64,000 bases of DNA from NCBI GenBank assembly GCA_963383645.1, contig OY726557.1:151512360-151576359 (forward strand), read 5' to 3'. Under the pieces are notes generated by a model. The model had not been told where the DNA came from and ran no database searches. It saw nothing but the letters and a program-made list of their open reading frames with translations. Origin of the DNA: Muscardinus avellanarius (taxonomy: Eukaryota > Chordata > Mammalia > Rodentia > Gliridae). Both the position numbers and the translations under genes were made by a program. Shown here one piece after another: positions 1-10,579 of the stretch. Every line of letters begins with the position of its first letter. The first letter of the stretch is position 1.

Positions 1-83
1 AGGTGAGGCTGTCCGCTAACTGTGAACCTCCAGTCTCTGCCTCCTCAATGCTGGGACTACAAGCGTGCACCACCACGCCCAGC
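1..83 (-). mobile_element. B1-dID SINE, group I, antisense, cut by window edge
   Basis: Left-monomer half only (ends ...ccaccacgcccagc); the right monomer lies outside the window. Confidence 0.8.
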
Positions 84-107
84 ATATTATTTTAATTATT
101 TATCTTA

Positions 108-279
108 TTTTTTTGTGGTACTGGGGATTCTACCTTTGAACTACACCCCAGCCCCTTTTATTTTTTTATTTTGAAACAATATCTCACTAAGTTGTGGAGG
201 CTGGTGGTGAGCCTGTCCTTCTCCTGTCTCAGTCTCTCAAGTACTGGGGTTACAAGCATGTGCCGCTATGCCTGGCCTA
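108..279 (-). mobile_element. B1-dID SINE, group I, antisense, older
   Basis: Runs from a T-rich tail and tggtactggggat through the linker to gccgctatgcctggcc. The internal region is shortened and diverged. Confidence 0.75.
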
Positions 280-429
280 CATGTAGTGTTTTAATTTTAA
301 CTTTTTTAAAAAATCTACAGCTTCCTCCTGTACATATAAATATCCGTAGGCTCTCAGGTGTGCCCAGGCTCTTATAGTCCAGATAAACATAATTTCTTTC
401 ATTCAGTCAGCCAATTGAGATGAGTTTTG

Positions 430-560
430 AGGATTCATGAATTGATGTATGGAACGTGCTTAGCCTAGTCTCCAGAACATAGAAAGCATTCAAATGTTAG
501 TGGCTCTATTATTTATTAGGTGAACATTATTTGCCAAGGAGCCTTCTGTGCTGGAAGATA
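430..560 (+). repeat. MIR-like 3' tail, weak
   Basis: The pattern gtgcttagc...cagaacatagaaagc...caaatgttagtggctctattattt matches in outline the end of MIR elements. Highly diverged and could be chance. Confidence 0.3.
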
Positions 561-654
561 AAAGCAGTTACAAAGAAGTTTCCTAAAAGTTTACATAACA
601 AACACTGAACATTTCAGCCAGAGTGACTAATTGTTTAAAAAACAATCTGACAGT

Positions 655-712
655 TTAGGGGCATAGCTCAGTGGTGGGATATATATGCTTAGCACGTGCA
701 AGGTTCTAGGGT
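655..712 (+). mobile_element. ID-like tRNA-derived SINE fragment
   Basis: Contains ggcatagctcagtggtgg and agcacgtgcaaggttctagg, the A-box/B-box layout of an ID monomer with no B1 part. Followed by a short CA run at 717-728. Confidence 0.55.
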
Positions 713-744
713 CATTCACACACACACAGAGCCAACCAACAAAC

Positions 745-1205
745 AACACAATCGGCTCATGTCCTCTGGTGTTGAAATCCTCAAATCTCTAACAGATGAT
801 TAGCAATTTGGCCTCCTCCTGCCTCTTCAATCCCACCTTGTAACCACTGTATTCTTGGTTCTCTAAACTCTAGTTATATTGGCTTCTTTGGATTCATAGA
901 ATAAAAGCTCCATGGAAAGGACGTTTGTGTTTCTGTCAGGGATGGCGTCCGGTACTTAAGATGATGTCTGCCCCATAGGAAGGAGTCAATACGTGTATTT
1001 GTTGAATGCATTTCAATTTTAGCATTTTCTGTCCTCACACTTAAATACACTGTGCTCTGTCTCCACCATCTTTCTTCACTGAGCTGCCCTCCTCTCTATT
1101 TATCCTTTGGTCTGAATTGATCACTTCTTTAGAGAATCGTCCCTGAGTTAAATCCCCTCCTACACGTTCCTTTACTACTAGGAACCATTAATGTCCAATA
1201 GGTTG
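745..1205. other. No recognisable feature
   Basis: Ordinary AT-rich non-coding sequence on both strands; I see no gene, exon or clear repeat. Confidence 0.5.
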
Positions 1206-1317
1206 TTTAAAGCATACTCTTTTTTTGGGGGGGGGCTGGGGATGGAACCCAGGGGCATTTAACTTCTGAGCTACACCCCCTGCCTTATTTTTAATTAAAT
1301 TAAATTAAATTAATTTA

Positions 1318-1523
1318 TTTTTTGGTGGTACTGGGGGTGGAACCCAGAGACTTTCTACCTCCGGGCTATACTCCCAGACCTTTTTTATATTTTATTTGGA
1401 AACAGGGTCTCACTAAGTTTCTGGAAGCCTCACTGAGTAGCTGAGGCTGGCTTCGAACCCATGCGATCCTCCTGTCTCAGCCTCCCAAGTGCAGGGATTA
1501 CAAGCGTGCGCCACCATGCCCGG

Positions 1524-1526
<3 letters not shown>
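1318..1526 (-). mobile_element. B1-dID SINE, group III, nested
   Basis: Starts ggtggtactgggggtggaac, with the ctttctacctccgggctata box and the end caccatgcccggct. Inserted in the A-rich linker of the host SINE. Confidence 0.85.

Positions 1527-1562
<36 letters not shown>
1527..1562. repeat. (TA)n microsatellite
   Basis: About 18 uninterrupted TA units where the tail of the group II SINE meets the 5' end of the group III SINE. Confidence 0.95.
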
Positions 1563-1579
<17 letters not shown>

Positions 1580-1757
1580 TTGGTGGTACTGGGGTTCCTG
1601 GAAGCCCTTCTACCTCCGGGCCACACTCCCAAACCTATTTTATATTTTTGAAACAGGGTCTCTTATGCCAGCGTGGCTGGCTTCGAACCTGCGCGATCCT
1701 CCTGTCTCCGCCTCCCAAACGCGGGAATTACAAGCATGCGCCACCACACCCGGCCAG
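1563..1757 (-). mobile_element. B1-dID SINE, group II, nested
   Basis: Poly-T followed by the group II signature ggttcctggaagcccttc; ends caccacacccggcc. Confidence 0.85.
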
Positions 1758-1984
1758 GCCCATATTTTTTATTCTTTATTTTGAAACAGGGTGTCACTAA
1801 GTTGGAGAGGGACTCACTAAGTAGCTGAGGCTGTCCCTGAACTGCGATCTTCTAGTCTCAGCCTCCCGAATGCTGGGATTACAAGCGTGCGCCACCATGC
1901 CCGGCTGTGATTATACTCATTTTGTTCACTTTATAACCTGATGTTCTAGTTTACTGGGCGAATCACTGAAAGTTTTCAGTTCGC

Positions 1985-2175
1985 AGGAAAACATATGCCT
2001 GTGATCCCAGTACCTGGGAGGCTGAGACAGGAGGATTGAAGGCTCACAGCCAGCCCCGGCAATTTAGCAAAACCCTCATCTACTTAGACTCTGTTTCAAA
2101 ATGAAAAATAAAATAGGTTGCGGGTATATCTCAGCAGTAGACTGCCCCTAGGTTCAATCCTTAGTATCAAAAACC
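1985..2175 (+). mobile_element. B1-dID SINE, old, sense
   Basis: The left part (cctgtgatcccagtacctgg) and a degraded right monomer (atatctcagcagtagactgc) are visible; the first ~15 bases of the 5' end are missing. Confidence 0.75.
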
Positions 2176-2182
2176 AAACAAA

Positions 2183-2393
2183 AGCTGGGCGTGGTGGTGC
2201 ACGCTTGTAATCCCAGCATATGGGAGGCTGAGACAGGAGGATTGCAGTTCGAGGATAGCCTCAGCTACTTAGTGATGCCCTTTGCAATTCAGTGAGACCC
2301 TGTTTCAATATAAAGAATTAAAAAAAATAGGGCTAGGGGTGTAGCTCAGAGGTAGAATGCCCTTGGGTTCCATCCCCAGTACCATAAAAAAAA
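2183..2393 (+). mobile_element. B1-dID SINE, group I, sense
   Basis: Near-complete, from gctgggcgtggtggtgcacg to catccccagtaccat plus A tail. The A-rich stretch 2383-2460 extends the tail. Confidence 0.9.
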
Positions 2394-2652
2394 AAGTAAA
2401 AACAAAAAACAAAAAACAAAGAACAACAACAAAAAAAATAGAAACAACAAACAAAAACTCCAACAACAAATGAACAAAAAACCCTTTCCTCACTTTATCA
2501 AGTAAAAAATAGCTCCGGTAGAAGGTTGAAGAAGATAGTTCCTTTAGTTTCATAAAAGGAATAAAGATAAACTGCTTGAATTTAGAGGAGAAAAATATTT
2601 TTACAATGACATGAATCAGGGAATATTTAATGGATGTTAGAAATGGAATCTA

Positions 2653-2836
2653 GGGCTGGGCGTGGTCGCGCACACTTGTAATCCCCGTGCTTGGGAGGCG
2701 GAGACAGGAGAATTATGCAGGTTCTAAGCCAGCTGTGCTGGCTTAAGAGACCCTGTTTCCAAATAAAAAAAATATAAAAATAGGTTTGGGAGTGTAGCCC
2801 GGAGGTAGAAGGGTTTCCAGGAACCCCAGTACCACC

Positions 2837-2867
<31 letters not shown>
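2653..2867 (+). mobile_element. B1-dID SINE, group II, sense
   Basis: Complete, with tail AAAAGAAAAGAAAAG. Flanked by an imperfect duplication (agaaatggaatctag / agaaatggattctag). Confidence 0.9.
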
Positions 2868-2869
2868 TG

Positions 2870-3460
2870 GATTCTAGGAAAGCCACAAATAAAAAAATAT
2901 CTGTGGATGGCTTATGCTGAGTCCCTCTCAAGCAACAGCCCCATGTTAGCTAGAATACAGTGACTGGACATTGCCTTAGTGTGGGACTGGAATCTCTGTT
3001 GTAAGTACCTCATGATTCCAACACCTGGCTCTACCTAATCCTACTTCCTTCATTCCCTCACAGGGAATCATGGCTTGATTCTGGTGCACAGATCTGTATC
3101 TCAAATTCTGTCTCCTGAGGGATCTGACCTATGACAAACATTGTGAAATTTGCCTAAGAGGAGCAATTGGTTTAGAAAAATGGGGTTAAAAGAAACTCCA
3201 GATCTTCAATAAAAGTATTGTTTGAAAGCATCTATCACATATAAATCAGGTGAAAGGAGTTTCTGGTGTTTGAAATGGGGAAGTGCTTGGGTCTCTGACT
3301 GTTTGCACTCATATATCATGCCAAGATGGCTCTGGGAGGGCTTTATATACCACCTACCATTCACCAGAATACAGTTAGAAAACCAGAAGGAAAGCCACAG
3401 ATCATTGAAATGGGGGGGGGGGTCCTAGTCATTGAGTGCTTCATATGCTAGGATAGCCCT
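2870..3460. other. No recognisable feature
   Basis: Non-coding on both strands. Only a G run at 3412-3422 stands out. Confidence 0.5.
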
Positions 3461-3464
3461 ATTC

Positions 3465-3582
3465 TACTTTTTTATATTTTGAAACAGTCTTGCTAAGTTG
3501 CTGAGGCTGGCTGTTAACCTACAGTCCTCCTATCTCAAACTCCCAACTACTGGGATTACAGGTGTGTACCACCATGCCCAGC
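3465..3582 (-). mobile_element. B1-like left monomer, antisense
   Basis: From ttttgaaacagtcttgctaa to accaccatgcccagcc; no right monomer attached. Confidence 0.7.
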
Positions 3583-3594
3583 CTAATATATACT

Positions 3595-3777
3595 TTTAAT
3601 GTGGTACTGGGGATTGAATTCAGGAAATTCTACCTCCGAGTTACACCCCCAGCCTTTTGTATGTCTTGTTTTGAAACAGCGTTTCACTAGGTTGCTGAGA
3701 ATCTCACTAGGTTGCTGAGGCTGGCCTTGAACATGCAGTCCTCCTATCTCAGCCTTCCAAGTACTCTACCACACATT
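3595..3777 (-). mobile_element. B1-dID SINE, old, antisense
   Basis: Starts gtggtactggggattgaatt; the 5' end of the element is lost after agtactctaccac. Confidence 0.75.
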
Positions 3778-3871
3778 GTTCTCCTTAATTTTTTGTACAT
3801 ATGTCTAGCCAGCACCCACTTTAACATGAAGAAAACTGTTCACCGCTAATGTTTCTTCCACCACTTCTAGT

Positions 3872-3872
<1 letters not shown>

Positions 3873-3925
<53 letters not shown>

Positions 3926-4137
3926 CTTTGTTTTTGTGTGTCTGGGGATGGAACCCAGGGGCATTCAACCTCCAAGCTACACCCCCTGCCCTATTTTTTA
4001 TTCTTTATTTTGAAACCGGGTCTCACTGAGTTGCAGAGGGCCTCACTAAGTAGCTAAGGCTGTCCGTGAACCACGATCCTCCGGTCTCAGCCTCCGGAAT
4101 TCTGGGATTACAAGCGTGCGCCACCACGCCGGGCTTT
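3873..4137 (-). mobile_element. B1-dID SINE, group I, with (CT)n tail
   Basis: The element body is 3926-4137; the uninterrupted (CT)n tract at 3873-3918 forms its 3' tail. The 10-bp target duplication acttctagtc lies at 3863-3872 and 4138-4147, so the microsatellite grew inside the insertion. Confidence 0.9.
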
Positions 4138-4249
4138 ACTTCTAGTCTTTTTCATTCCAGTCTACAACCTCCACCCATCTTCTTTATAGTTCGAGCCCAA
4201 ATATAAGAATGACCATAGATTTCCTATCTTTCCCTTCTCCATAGCTAAT

Positions 4250-4470
4250 CTACCTGGCAGCTTCTATTAACTCTGTTTCTAGAATGTATTACAAATCTGT
4301 CCATTTCTCTTCTTTCCACTATTTCTCACTTGGGCTATAAAAACTCTAACTGATGTGATTTTTACTTTTTCTCATTATCGTCCACTCTTCTCAGAGCAGC
4401 TGCATAATCCTGTTAAAAGACCTTGTCACTCCCCTGCTAAAACATCCCAACTGGATCATAGAAGTAAATT
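4250..4470 (+). repeat. L2-like fossil, copy 1
   Basis: Contains tttctcacttgggct and cttgtcactcccctgct, the layout of an internal L2 region. Related pieces recur at 4608-4650, 4826-4880 and 5222-5410. Confidence 0.5.
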
Positions 4471-4815
4471 AAAAAATAAACAACAACCGTGATTTGAATA
4501 GACACTTCATCAAAGATGTAAAATGGATGGAAAATAATCACAATGAAGAGATGGACATCATTAGACATTTTTAAAACACCAGTCAAAACCACAAAACCAC
4601 AATGAGATCTCACCACTCCCCTGCTTAAAATTCTCCAGTGGATATGACATGTTTAAAAAATGGTGGGGAGGAATGATCTGAACAACAGGCTCTTCACTGG
4701 GGGTGTTAAATGGATGGCAAACATGCCCATGAAAGGTGCTAAGCGTCGTTAGTCACTAGAGTAATGCCAATTAAAACTACAATGAGACGAGATGTCAACA
4801 TTCTGCCTGAGACCA
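4470..4815 (+). repeat. Ancient L1 ORF2 fragments, partly duplicated
   Basis: Two stretches (about 4480-4605 and 4655-4815) resemble the ORF2 region reading atggacatcattagaca / aaaactacaatgagac in old L1s, separated by a second cactcccctgcttaaaa L2-like piece. Confidence 0.5.
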
Positions 4816-4884
4816 GTCCAAGCTTCTATCATTTCTCACTTGAACTACAGATACGTCTTCTAATTCATCTCTCTTCTACATTTC

Positions 4885-5062
4885 TTTTTTGTGGACTGGG
4901 GATTAAACCCAGGGGCATTCTACCTCTGAGCTACACCCTTAGCCCTATTTTATTTTGAAATAGGGTCTCACTAAGTTACTGAGGCTGGCCATGAAACTGT
5001 GATCCTCCTGTTTCAGCCTCCCAAGTATTGGGATTACAAGCATGCCCAACCACACCCAGCTT
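4885..5062 (-). mobile_element. B1-dID SINE, group I, antisense
   Basis: From ttttttgtggactgggga to accacacccagct. It interrupts an L2-like fossil at ctcttctac. Confidence 0.8.
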
Positions 5063-5064
5063 TT

Positions 5065-5207
5065 ATTTTCGACTTCTTTTTGCAAAAAAAGGTCTCGCTA
5101 AGTTCCTGAGGGTCTTGCTAAATTGTTGAGGCTGGCTGAGAACCTGTGACCCTCCTATCTCAGCCTTCCAAGTACTGAGATTACAGGCATGTGACACCGG
5201 ACCCAGT
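5065..5207 (-). mobile_element. B1-like left monomer, antisense, diverged
   Basis: ggtctcgctaagttcctgag ... tgagattacaggcatgtg. The flanking ctcttctac repeats suggest it arrived with, or next to, the preceding SINE. Confidence 0.6.
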
Positions 5208-5221
5208 TTCTCTTCTACTTT

Positions 5222-5410
5222 TCCTAGTAGCTTCCATCATTTCTCACTTGAACTAAATCATTTCTCACCTGAGCTTCAAGTAGTCTGCTAATTGATCTCT
5301 CTGTTCTTACTTCATTATAATTCATTCTCCTTATAGCGACTTCATGATCCTGTGAAAGGATCGTGTCACCCCTCCAGTTAAAGCCCTTTAAATGGATCAT
5401 AGACTAGATG
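5222..5410 (+). repeat. L2-like fossil, further copy
   Basis: Repeats tttctcacttgaact and gtgtcacccctccagttaaa seen at 4320-4440, including the ggatcatag end. Confidence 0.45.
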
Positions 5411-5443
5411 TAAGTGGTGGGCAATTTAATGGAGAAAGGGTGA

Positions 5444-5642
5444 GCTGGGGGTGATGGGCATGCCTATAATCCCAATACTTGGGAGGAAGAGGCAGGAGAA
5501 TTGTAGGTTAGAGGCCAGCCGCAGTAATTTAGTGATGCTCTCAAAACTAAGTGAGACCCTGTTTCCAAATTAAAAAAAAAATAGGTCTGGAGGAGTAGGT
5601 GTAGCTCAGAGATGGAATGCCCCTGGGTTCAATCCCTAGCAC
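5444..5642 (+). mobile_element. B1-dID SINE, old, sense
   Basis: Both monomers are visible. It ends tcaatccctagcacc and runs directly into a CT tract. Confidence 0.8.
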
Positions 5643-5646
5643 CTCT

Positions 5647-5708
<62 letters not shown>
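5643..5708. repeat. (CT)n microsatellite at SINE tail
   Basis: About 30 CT units immediately 3' of the preceding SINE. Confidence 0.95.
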
Positions 5709-5710
<2 letters not shown>

Positions 5711-5734
5711 ATACACATCTTTTTAAACAAATGG

Positions 5735-6000
5735 AATGATTAAATATCCATATATAAATGAAGATATAAGTTTGAATTCTGCTTTGCAGCATATATAAAA
5801 CTAACTCAATGGACCACAGACTTACAAATAAAACCTAAAATTGTGAAACTTCTGAAAGAAGACATAGGGGAAAAATCTTTGTTACCTTTTATCAGGCAAA
5901 CATTTCTTAGATAAGACACAAAAAGTCTGAACCATAAAAGGAAAATTGATAAATTGCACTTCATTAAAACTAGAGATTTTTTCTATTCAAAAGATATCAT
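5735..6000 (+). mobile_element. Ancient L1 ORF2 3' fragment, sense
   Basis: Matches the conserved ORF2 stretch around gtgaaacttctgaaagaaga and ttgataaattgcacttcatt. Split by the next SINE and resumed at 6222-6395. Confidence 0.7.
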
Positions 6001-6221
6001 TAGCCCGGCGTGGTGGCGCACTCATGTAATCCCAGCACTTGGGAGGCTGAGACAGGAGGATCACACAGGTTCAAAGCAAGCCTCAGCTATTTAGTGAGGC
6101 TCTCAGCAACTTAGTGAGACCTTGTTTCCAAATAAAATATAAAATAGGTCTGAGAGTATAGCCCGGAGGTAGAAAAGCCCTGGGGTTCCACATCCAGTAC
6201 CACTAAAAAAAAAAAAAAAAT
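6001..6221 (+). mobile_element. B1-dID SINE, group III, sense
   Basis: Complete, with a 17-A tail; atcatta flanks both sides. Inserted in the L1 fossil. Confidence 0.9.
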
Positions 6222-6394
6222 CATTAATGTCCACTAGTTGTATTCATAATGGCTTCAACTTTTACAGAAACATATATATCCACCCATTTGTAGGTAAATT
6301 ATGGTATTTCATATAAAAATATACTTCTAAGAGGTTAAAAAAGAGACAAATTACAGATATGTGGAACAACATGGTTAGATGCAAATTGAAGGAA

Positions 6395-6395
<1 letters not shown>
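6222..6395 (+). mobile_element. Ancient L1 ORF2 fragment, continuation
   Basis: gttgtattcataatggcttc and ggaacaacatggttagatgc correspond to the ORF2 C-terminal region. Shorter than a continuous L1, so there is an internal deletion. Confidence 0.55.
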
Positions 6396-6398
<3 letters not shown>

Positions 6399-6432
<34 letters not shown>

Positions 6433-6442
6433 AACACACACA
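6399..6442. repeat. (CA)n microsatellite
   Basis: About 15 CA units with interruptions at the 3' end. Confidence 0.95.
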
Positions 6443-6502
6443 CTACATTCCTCCCGCAGAGCTGGTGGCCATGCAAGCCCACATCGTCAGGCTCTGAGCT
6501 AG

Positions 6503-6713
6503 GTTTTTTTTTTTTTTTTGGTGCTGGGGATGGAACCGGGGACACTGTATATTAAATACTATTTTTTTAGTCTTTTTATTTTTTGAAACAGGGTCTCACT
6601 GAGTTGTGAGGGGCCTCGCTAAGTAGCTGAGGCTGTCTGAGAATGGCGATCCTCCGGTCTCAGCCTCCTGAATGCTGGGATTACTAACTAGCGTGCGCCA
6701 CCATGCCTGTCCC
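6503..6713 (-). mobile_element. B1-dID SINE, group I, antisense
   Basis: Poly-T then ggtgctggggatggaac. Flanks ctgagctaggt / ctgagctgggt are an imperfect target duplication. Confidence 0.85.
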
Positions 6714-6839
6714 TGAGCTGGGTCTAATGCTCACGTTTACTGCCTTGAAATTCCTAGTAATTTTTGTACGACAGGCTCCACAACTTTACTTTGCACCAGG
6801 CCTGCTAATTTTGTAGCTATATCAACTCTTTTAAAAAAG

Positions 6840-6895
6840 AGGGCTGGGGGTGTAGCTTGGAGGCAGAACATACCTGGATTCAATCCCCAGAACCA
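6840..6895 (+). mobile_element. dID right monomer alone, sense
   Basis: gggctgggggtgtagcttgg ... caatccccagaaccat; there is no left monomer upstream. Confidence 0.7.
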
Positions 6896-7088
6896 TAAAA
6901 TTATGCCTCAATAAAGCTTTCTCTCCTTCTCTTACAGAATTTTATATAAAACAATCCATGATGGCATCAAATTTGCAATAATATCCCAAACTTCTCTCAC
7001 CTGTGTTGGGGGATCCAGGTTTTCCTAGATTTGGGATTTTAGCTCCCTCATCCACTCTCCGTCATCCTAGATTCTTGCTGCTGCTGCT

Positions 7089-7136
<48 letters not shown>
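7089..7136. repeat. (TG)n microsatellite
   Basis: About 23 TG units at the tail of a short antisense dID piece (7137-7183). Confidence 0.95.
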
Positions 7137-7137
<1 letters not shown>

Positions 7138-7183
7138 TTATGAGGATCAAACCCAGGGGCACTCTACCCCTCTGGGCTACTAG
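7137..7183 (-). mobile_element. dID right-monomer fragment, antisense
   Basis: gaggatcaaacccaggggc ... ctctgggctac; the remainder is absent. Confidence 0.6.
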
Positions 7184-7229
7184 AACATACACCATAGAAA
7201 AAGACTAGAATATAACCATATTTAATTTT

Positions 7230-7430
7230 AATTAAAAATTTTTTTTTTGGTGGTACTGGGGGTGGAACACAGCTACACTACCAGACCTATTTTATACTTT
7301 ATTTGTAAACAGTCTCACTAAGTTGCTGAGAGCCTCACTAAGTAGCTGAGGCTGGCTTCAAACTTGTGTGATCCTCCTGTCTCAGACTCTCAAGTGCGGG
7401 GATTACAAGCGTGCACCACCACACCCAGCT
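7230..7430 (-). mobile_element. B1-dID SINE, group III, antisense
   Basis: ggtggtactgggggtggaac with a small deletion in the right monomer; ends caccacacccagct. Confidence 0.85.
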
Positions 7431-7431
7431 C

Positions 7432-7535
7432 TTATTTAATTTTCATTTTTGAAAGGATCTCACCAAGTTCCGGAGGTCCTTGCTAAGTTGCTGAGGCTGC
7501 CTGACACCCTGTGATTCACCTGTGTCAAAACAAAA
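7432..7535 (-). mobile_element. B1-like left monomer, antisense, old
   Basis: gaaaggatctcaccaagttc ... ctgtgattcacctgtgtc; truncated at the element's 5' end. Confidence 0.55.
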
Positions 7536-7559
7536 ACAGCCTCACTGTTTTTTTATATT

Positions 7560-7912
7560 GGCCAGGCTCATTTCCACCCTAGGCCTCTGCACCAGATTCC
7601 CATCTGTATAAAAGGCTCTTACTTCAATCTTTGCATGACCAGCACTCATCATTTTGATTTCAACCTAAATATTGCTTCCTCAGGAAGGCTTTCTCTGGCC
7701 ATTCAATTGGAAGCAGTCTCACTCAATCACATCGCCCTATTTTCATTCTTTGCATAACACTTGCCAGTCCCAATATTTTCATTCTTTTTTAAAATTTATT
7801 TTCTTCTGTACCAGACTCAAAATTGTCTTGTCCACCCCTACATCCCTGGTGCCTAGGAGAGTACCTGATACATAATATATGCTCAGTAACTTTTTGTGAG
7901 TGAATGAAATAT
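7560..7912 (+). repeat. L2 3'-end fossil
   Basis: Carries the L2 tail layout: aggaaggctttctctggcc, then tgcataacacttgccagt, then tccctggtgcctaggagag and ctcagtaactttttgtgag ending in gaatgaa. Confidence 0.7.
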
Positions 7913-7914
7913 TG

Positions 7915-8345
7915 GACATAACACTGGTGATATGGAAAGAGCTTCTTGATATAGTTAGGCAGACATGAGCAGCTAAGAAAAAGCAATGTAAAAATATTAG
8001 TTATTTGTAAAATATACCAGATGTAAATAAGAAAAAAGACTAGAATATAGTGCAAATCCTACTTCAGCTGCTCCTTAAACCCAGATCTCCTCTAGCCTTT
8101 GCAGGTAGTTACTTTGGTGATTCATAAGATTATTCCTCTGAGTTATATACAGGTTAGATTCTGGAAACTGATAGATTTTCTCAGATGTCGCCTATGTTTT
8201 TCTCTACTAGTCTCTCTTGCTTGGAAACACTCTCATCTCATTGTGCCATGATTTCTCTATACTACCATCTTAGTAGCTGGCTGGAGCTAAACTCAAAGAT
8301 TATATTATAGACTGCTCAAGAGGATTGACCAGGATGGCCAGGATG
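7915..8345. other. No recognisable feature
   Basis: Non-coding sequence without an exon-like signal or a repeat that I recognise. Confidence 0.45.
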
Positions 8346-8369
8346 ATGATGAAGATAGTATTAAACCTG

Positions 8370-8500
8370 ATATTTTTGAGCATATACTGTTTTATCAGGC
8401 ATTGTACTATTTCCATGGATTTTCAGTTAATTCTCTGAAAACACTTATGTGAATATTATTAATAGTACAAAGCACAGAGCTACTATTATTGGGTAATGAA
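8370..8500 (-). repeat. MIR core, antisense, diverged
   Basis: ttgagcatatactg...atcaggcattgtactatttccatggattttcagttaat follows the antisense MIR core order. Confidence 0.5.
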
Positions 8501-8512
8501 GGAAACATTTAT

Positions 8513-8726
8513 CTTTTTTTTTTTTTGCGCTACTGGAGATTGAACTCAGGGGCATTCTACCTCTGAGATACACCCTTAGCCCCATTTTTAAATTATTTTA
8601 TTTGAAACAGAGTCTCACCAAGTTGCAGAGGACCTCACAAGTAGCTGAGGCTGGCTGTGAACCTGTGATCCTTCTGTTTCAGCCTCCTGAGCATTGGGAT
8701 TACAAGCGTGTGCCATCACGCCTGGC
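8513..8726 (-). mobile_element. B1-dID SINE, group I, antisense
   Basis: Complete, flanked by the direct repeat catttatcttt before its T tail and after its 5' end. Confidence 0.9.
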
Positions 8727-8759
8727 TTCACCATTTATCTTTCTAATAAAAATGCATTG

Positions 8760-9590
8760 CCTTCCCATAAAACAACAAAGCCAACAAGGACAAAGACAGC
8801 AACAATTAGATAGTAGGGTTTTCATCTTTGTGGAATTCACTAGCCCTGTGACATTGCCATTGTAATTACTCTCTTTCCTGCTTCCTCAGGTGGCGAAAAC
8901 ATACTCTGTACCTACATTCATATCTGGTTTGGTTAATCTGAGATAGAGAACTGGATACAGAATGGAAAAGCCTTAGATTGCTTTTGGACACCATTATCAA
9001 TTTGAGTAATGTATCTGGAAGAGTGCTTGGGGCTGAAAGAGAAGCCATGGGAATATGCAGTCACTTCAAAATAGCCTGGAACTTATTGTAACTTCCCACT
9101 GGGTTAACCAAGAAAGTACTGATTCTACTCTGCCTTGGAAAGAATAGAGTCTATTCAACTCTGGACCTTTAAACTTGGCCGATCATCCCATGTTCCACAC
9201 CCCACCTAGTTTATATAAGCAAAACAAAAGAATGAGATCCAACTCATACTCCTCCTTGTGATCCATGACTCAGTTATTCCTCCTCTCCCTGGTTTTTGCA
9301 TTAGTCTCGATTCCTTATTCTGATTTTAATATCTGACTCTAGACCATTTAATTTGGAATTCACTTTAAAATTTCTTGAAGTGAGCAATCCAGTACTGCAG
9401 TCCACTGGTAGCAGTGGGTGGATAGGTGGGGAATTCAAACCCCAAAAGTTGACTGCTCAAGATGGTAGTGGGTTAACTTTTGGGTTTCTGAAGTTGAATG
9501 CCTTGACTCCTTCAAGGGTCTATTCCTGCACACTAGGTCTCGCCAGGGAGGATTACTGTGGAAAATATGCAGCATTTAAAAAGGCCTGTT
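8760..9590. other. No recognisable feature
   Basis: About 830 bp of unique-looking sequence. Short open frames here have no exon context or familiar protein pattern. Confidence 0.45.
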
Positions 9591-9593
9591 CCT

Positions 9594-9840
9594 GCCAGGC
9601 GTGGTGGCACATGCTTGAAACTTGGGAGGCTGAGACAGGATGATTGCAGGTTCAAGGCCAGTCTCAACTACTTAGTGAGGCCCTCTGCAACTTAATGAGA
9701 CCCTGTTTCAAAATAAAAAATAAAAAATTAGGCTGGGTGTAGCTTAGAGGTAGATGCCCCTGGGTCCCATCCCTAGTACCGAAAAAAAAAAAAAAAAAAA
9801 AAGAAAAAGAAAAAGAAAAGAAAAAAAAAGAAAAAAAAAG
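9594..9840 (+). mobile_element. B1-dID SINE, group I, long A/AAAAG tail
   Basis: The left monomer has a small internal deletion. The tail grows into A21 then AAAAAG repeats to 9840. Confidence 0.85.
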
Positions 9841-9882
9841 GTATATGCAGTTCACTCTTCCTTGATTATGTTCGGTAATCAT

Positions 9883-10087
9883 TTTTTTTTTTTTTTTTTT
9901 TTTTTTTTGGTGGTACTGGAGTTCCTGGAAGTCCTTCTACCTCCGGGCTACGCTCCCGGACCTATTTTTATACTTTTTTATTTGGAAACAGGGTCTCTTA
10001 AGCCAGCGCGGCTGGCTTCGAACCTGCGCGATCCTCCTGTCTCCTCCTAAGCGCGGGGATTACAAGCGTGCGCCACCACGCCCGGCT
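9883..10087 (-). mobile_element. B1-dID SINE, group II, antisense
   Basis: Young-looking: gcgccaccacgcccggct end and cgaacctgcgcgatcctcc B-box region. Flanks cggtaatcattt / cggtaagcattt. Confidence 0.9.
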
Positions 10088-10104
10088 CGGTAAGCATTTT
10101 AAAC

Positions 10105-10545
10105 TATGTGTTAGGTTTCTATTATTATAACACATGCCTGAGATAGTCAATTTATAAAGAGAAAAGGTTTATTTTGGCTCACCGTTTTAGACATTTCTGT
10201 CCCTGTTGCAGACCCATTGTTTTCGGGTCTCGGGTGGGTGGGGGGAAGCATGCCACGCCTGGAACAAGCGCAGCATGCTCACCACATGGCTGGCATGTGA
10301 ACGAGAAAGGAGGGGTGGGCGTCCTGCTGTCCTTCCTACCTGGGTCTCCCTCTTAACATTTCTGCCACATCCCAGTAGCACCAAGCCCTTAACACTTGAG
10401 ACTATGTGGAAGCAAGCCGTTGACACACGAGACGTTGGGGAGCATTCTAGACCCAATGCAGAGCAACCTCTTTTCCACTTGTTTCACATGCCAACCTTCT
10501 ACAACTTCATCCATGTTATTGATGAAAAGTATTCAGTGGGATGGG
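10105..10545 (-). mobile_element. MaLR-type solo LTR, antisense, old
   Basis: tataaagagaaaaggttta, then gcttaacacttgagactatg-type spacing, follow the antisense MST/MLT1 LTR order. No internal retroviral genes are visible, so this looks like a solo LTR fossil; the family assignment is tentative. Confidence 0.5.
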
Positions 10546-10579
10546 ACTAGACACAAAAATCCTCTGGGACAACGCTAGA

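Larger units (their letters stand above)
1213..1906 (-). mobile_element. Group I SINE (host) broken by two later SINEs
   Basis: The host's right monomer is at about 1213-1290 and its left monomer resumes at about 1760-1906 (ends gccaccatgcccggct). Two complete elements of the same orientation lie between. The (TA)n tract at 1527-1562 separates the two guests. Confidence 0.8.

Noticed and set aside
655..712. tRNA gene from the A-box/B-box-like sequence in ID elements
   Set aside because: The cloverleaf stems do not close and the copies are dispersed with A tails; they are tRNA-derived SINEs.
1461..1800. Open frames of 60-170 codons across SINEs (for example at 1461, 9754, 11210, 22534, 29106, 55776, 58544)
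   Set aside because: They are translations of antisense B1-dID elements; the same peptide recurs at every group II copy. No start, splice or conservation evidence for protein.
10105..10545. CpG-containing region with several overlapping frames at 10174-10578 as a gene
   Set aside because: Better explained as a decayed MaLR-type LTR; no splice or protein evidence.
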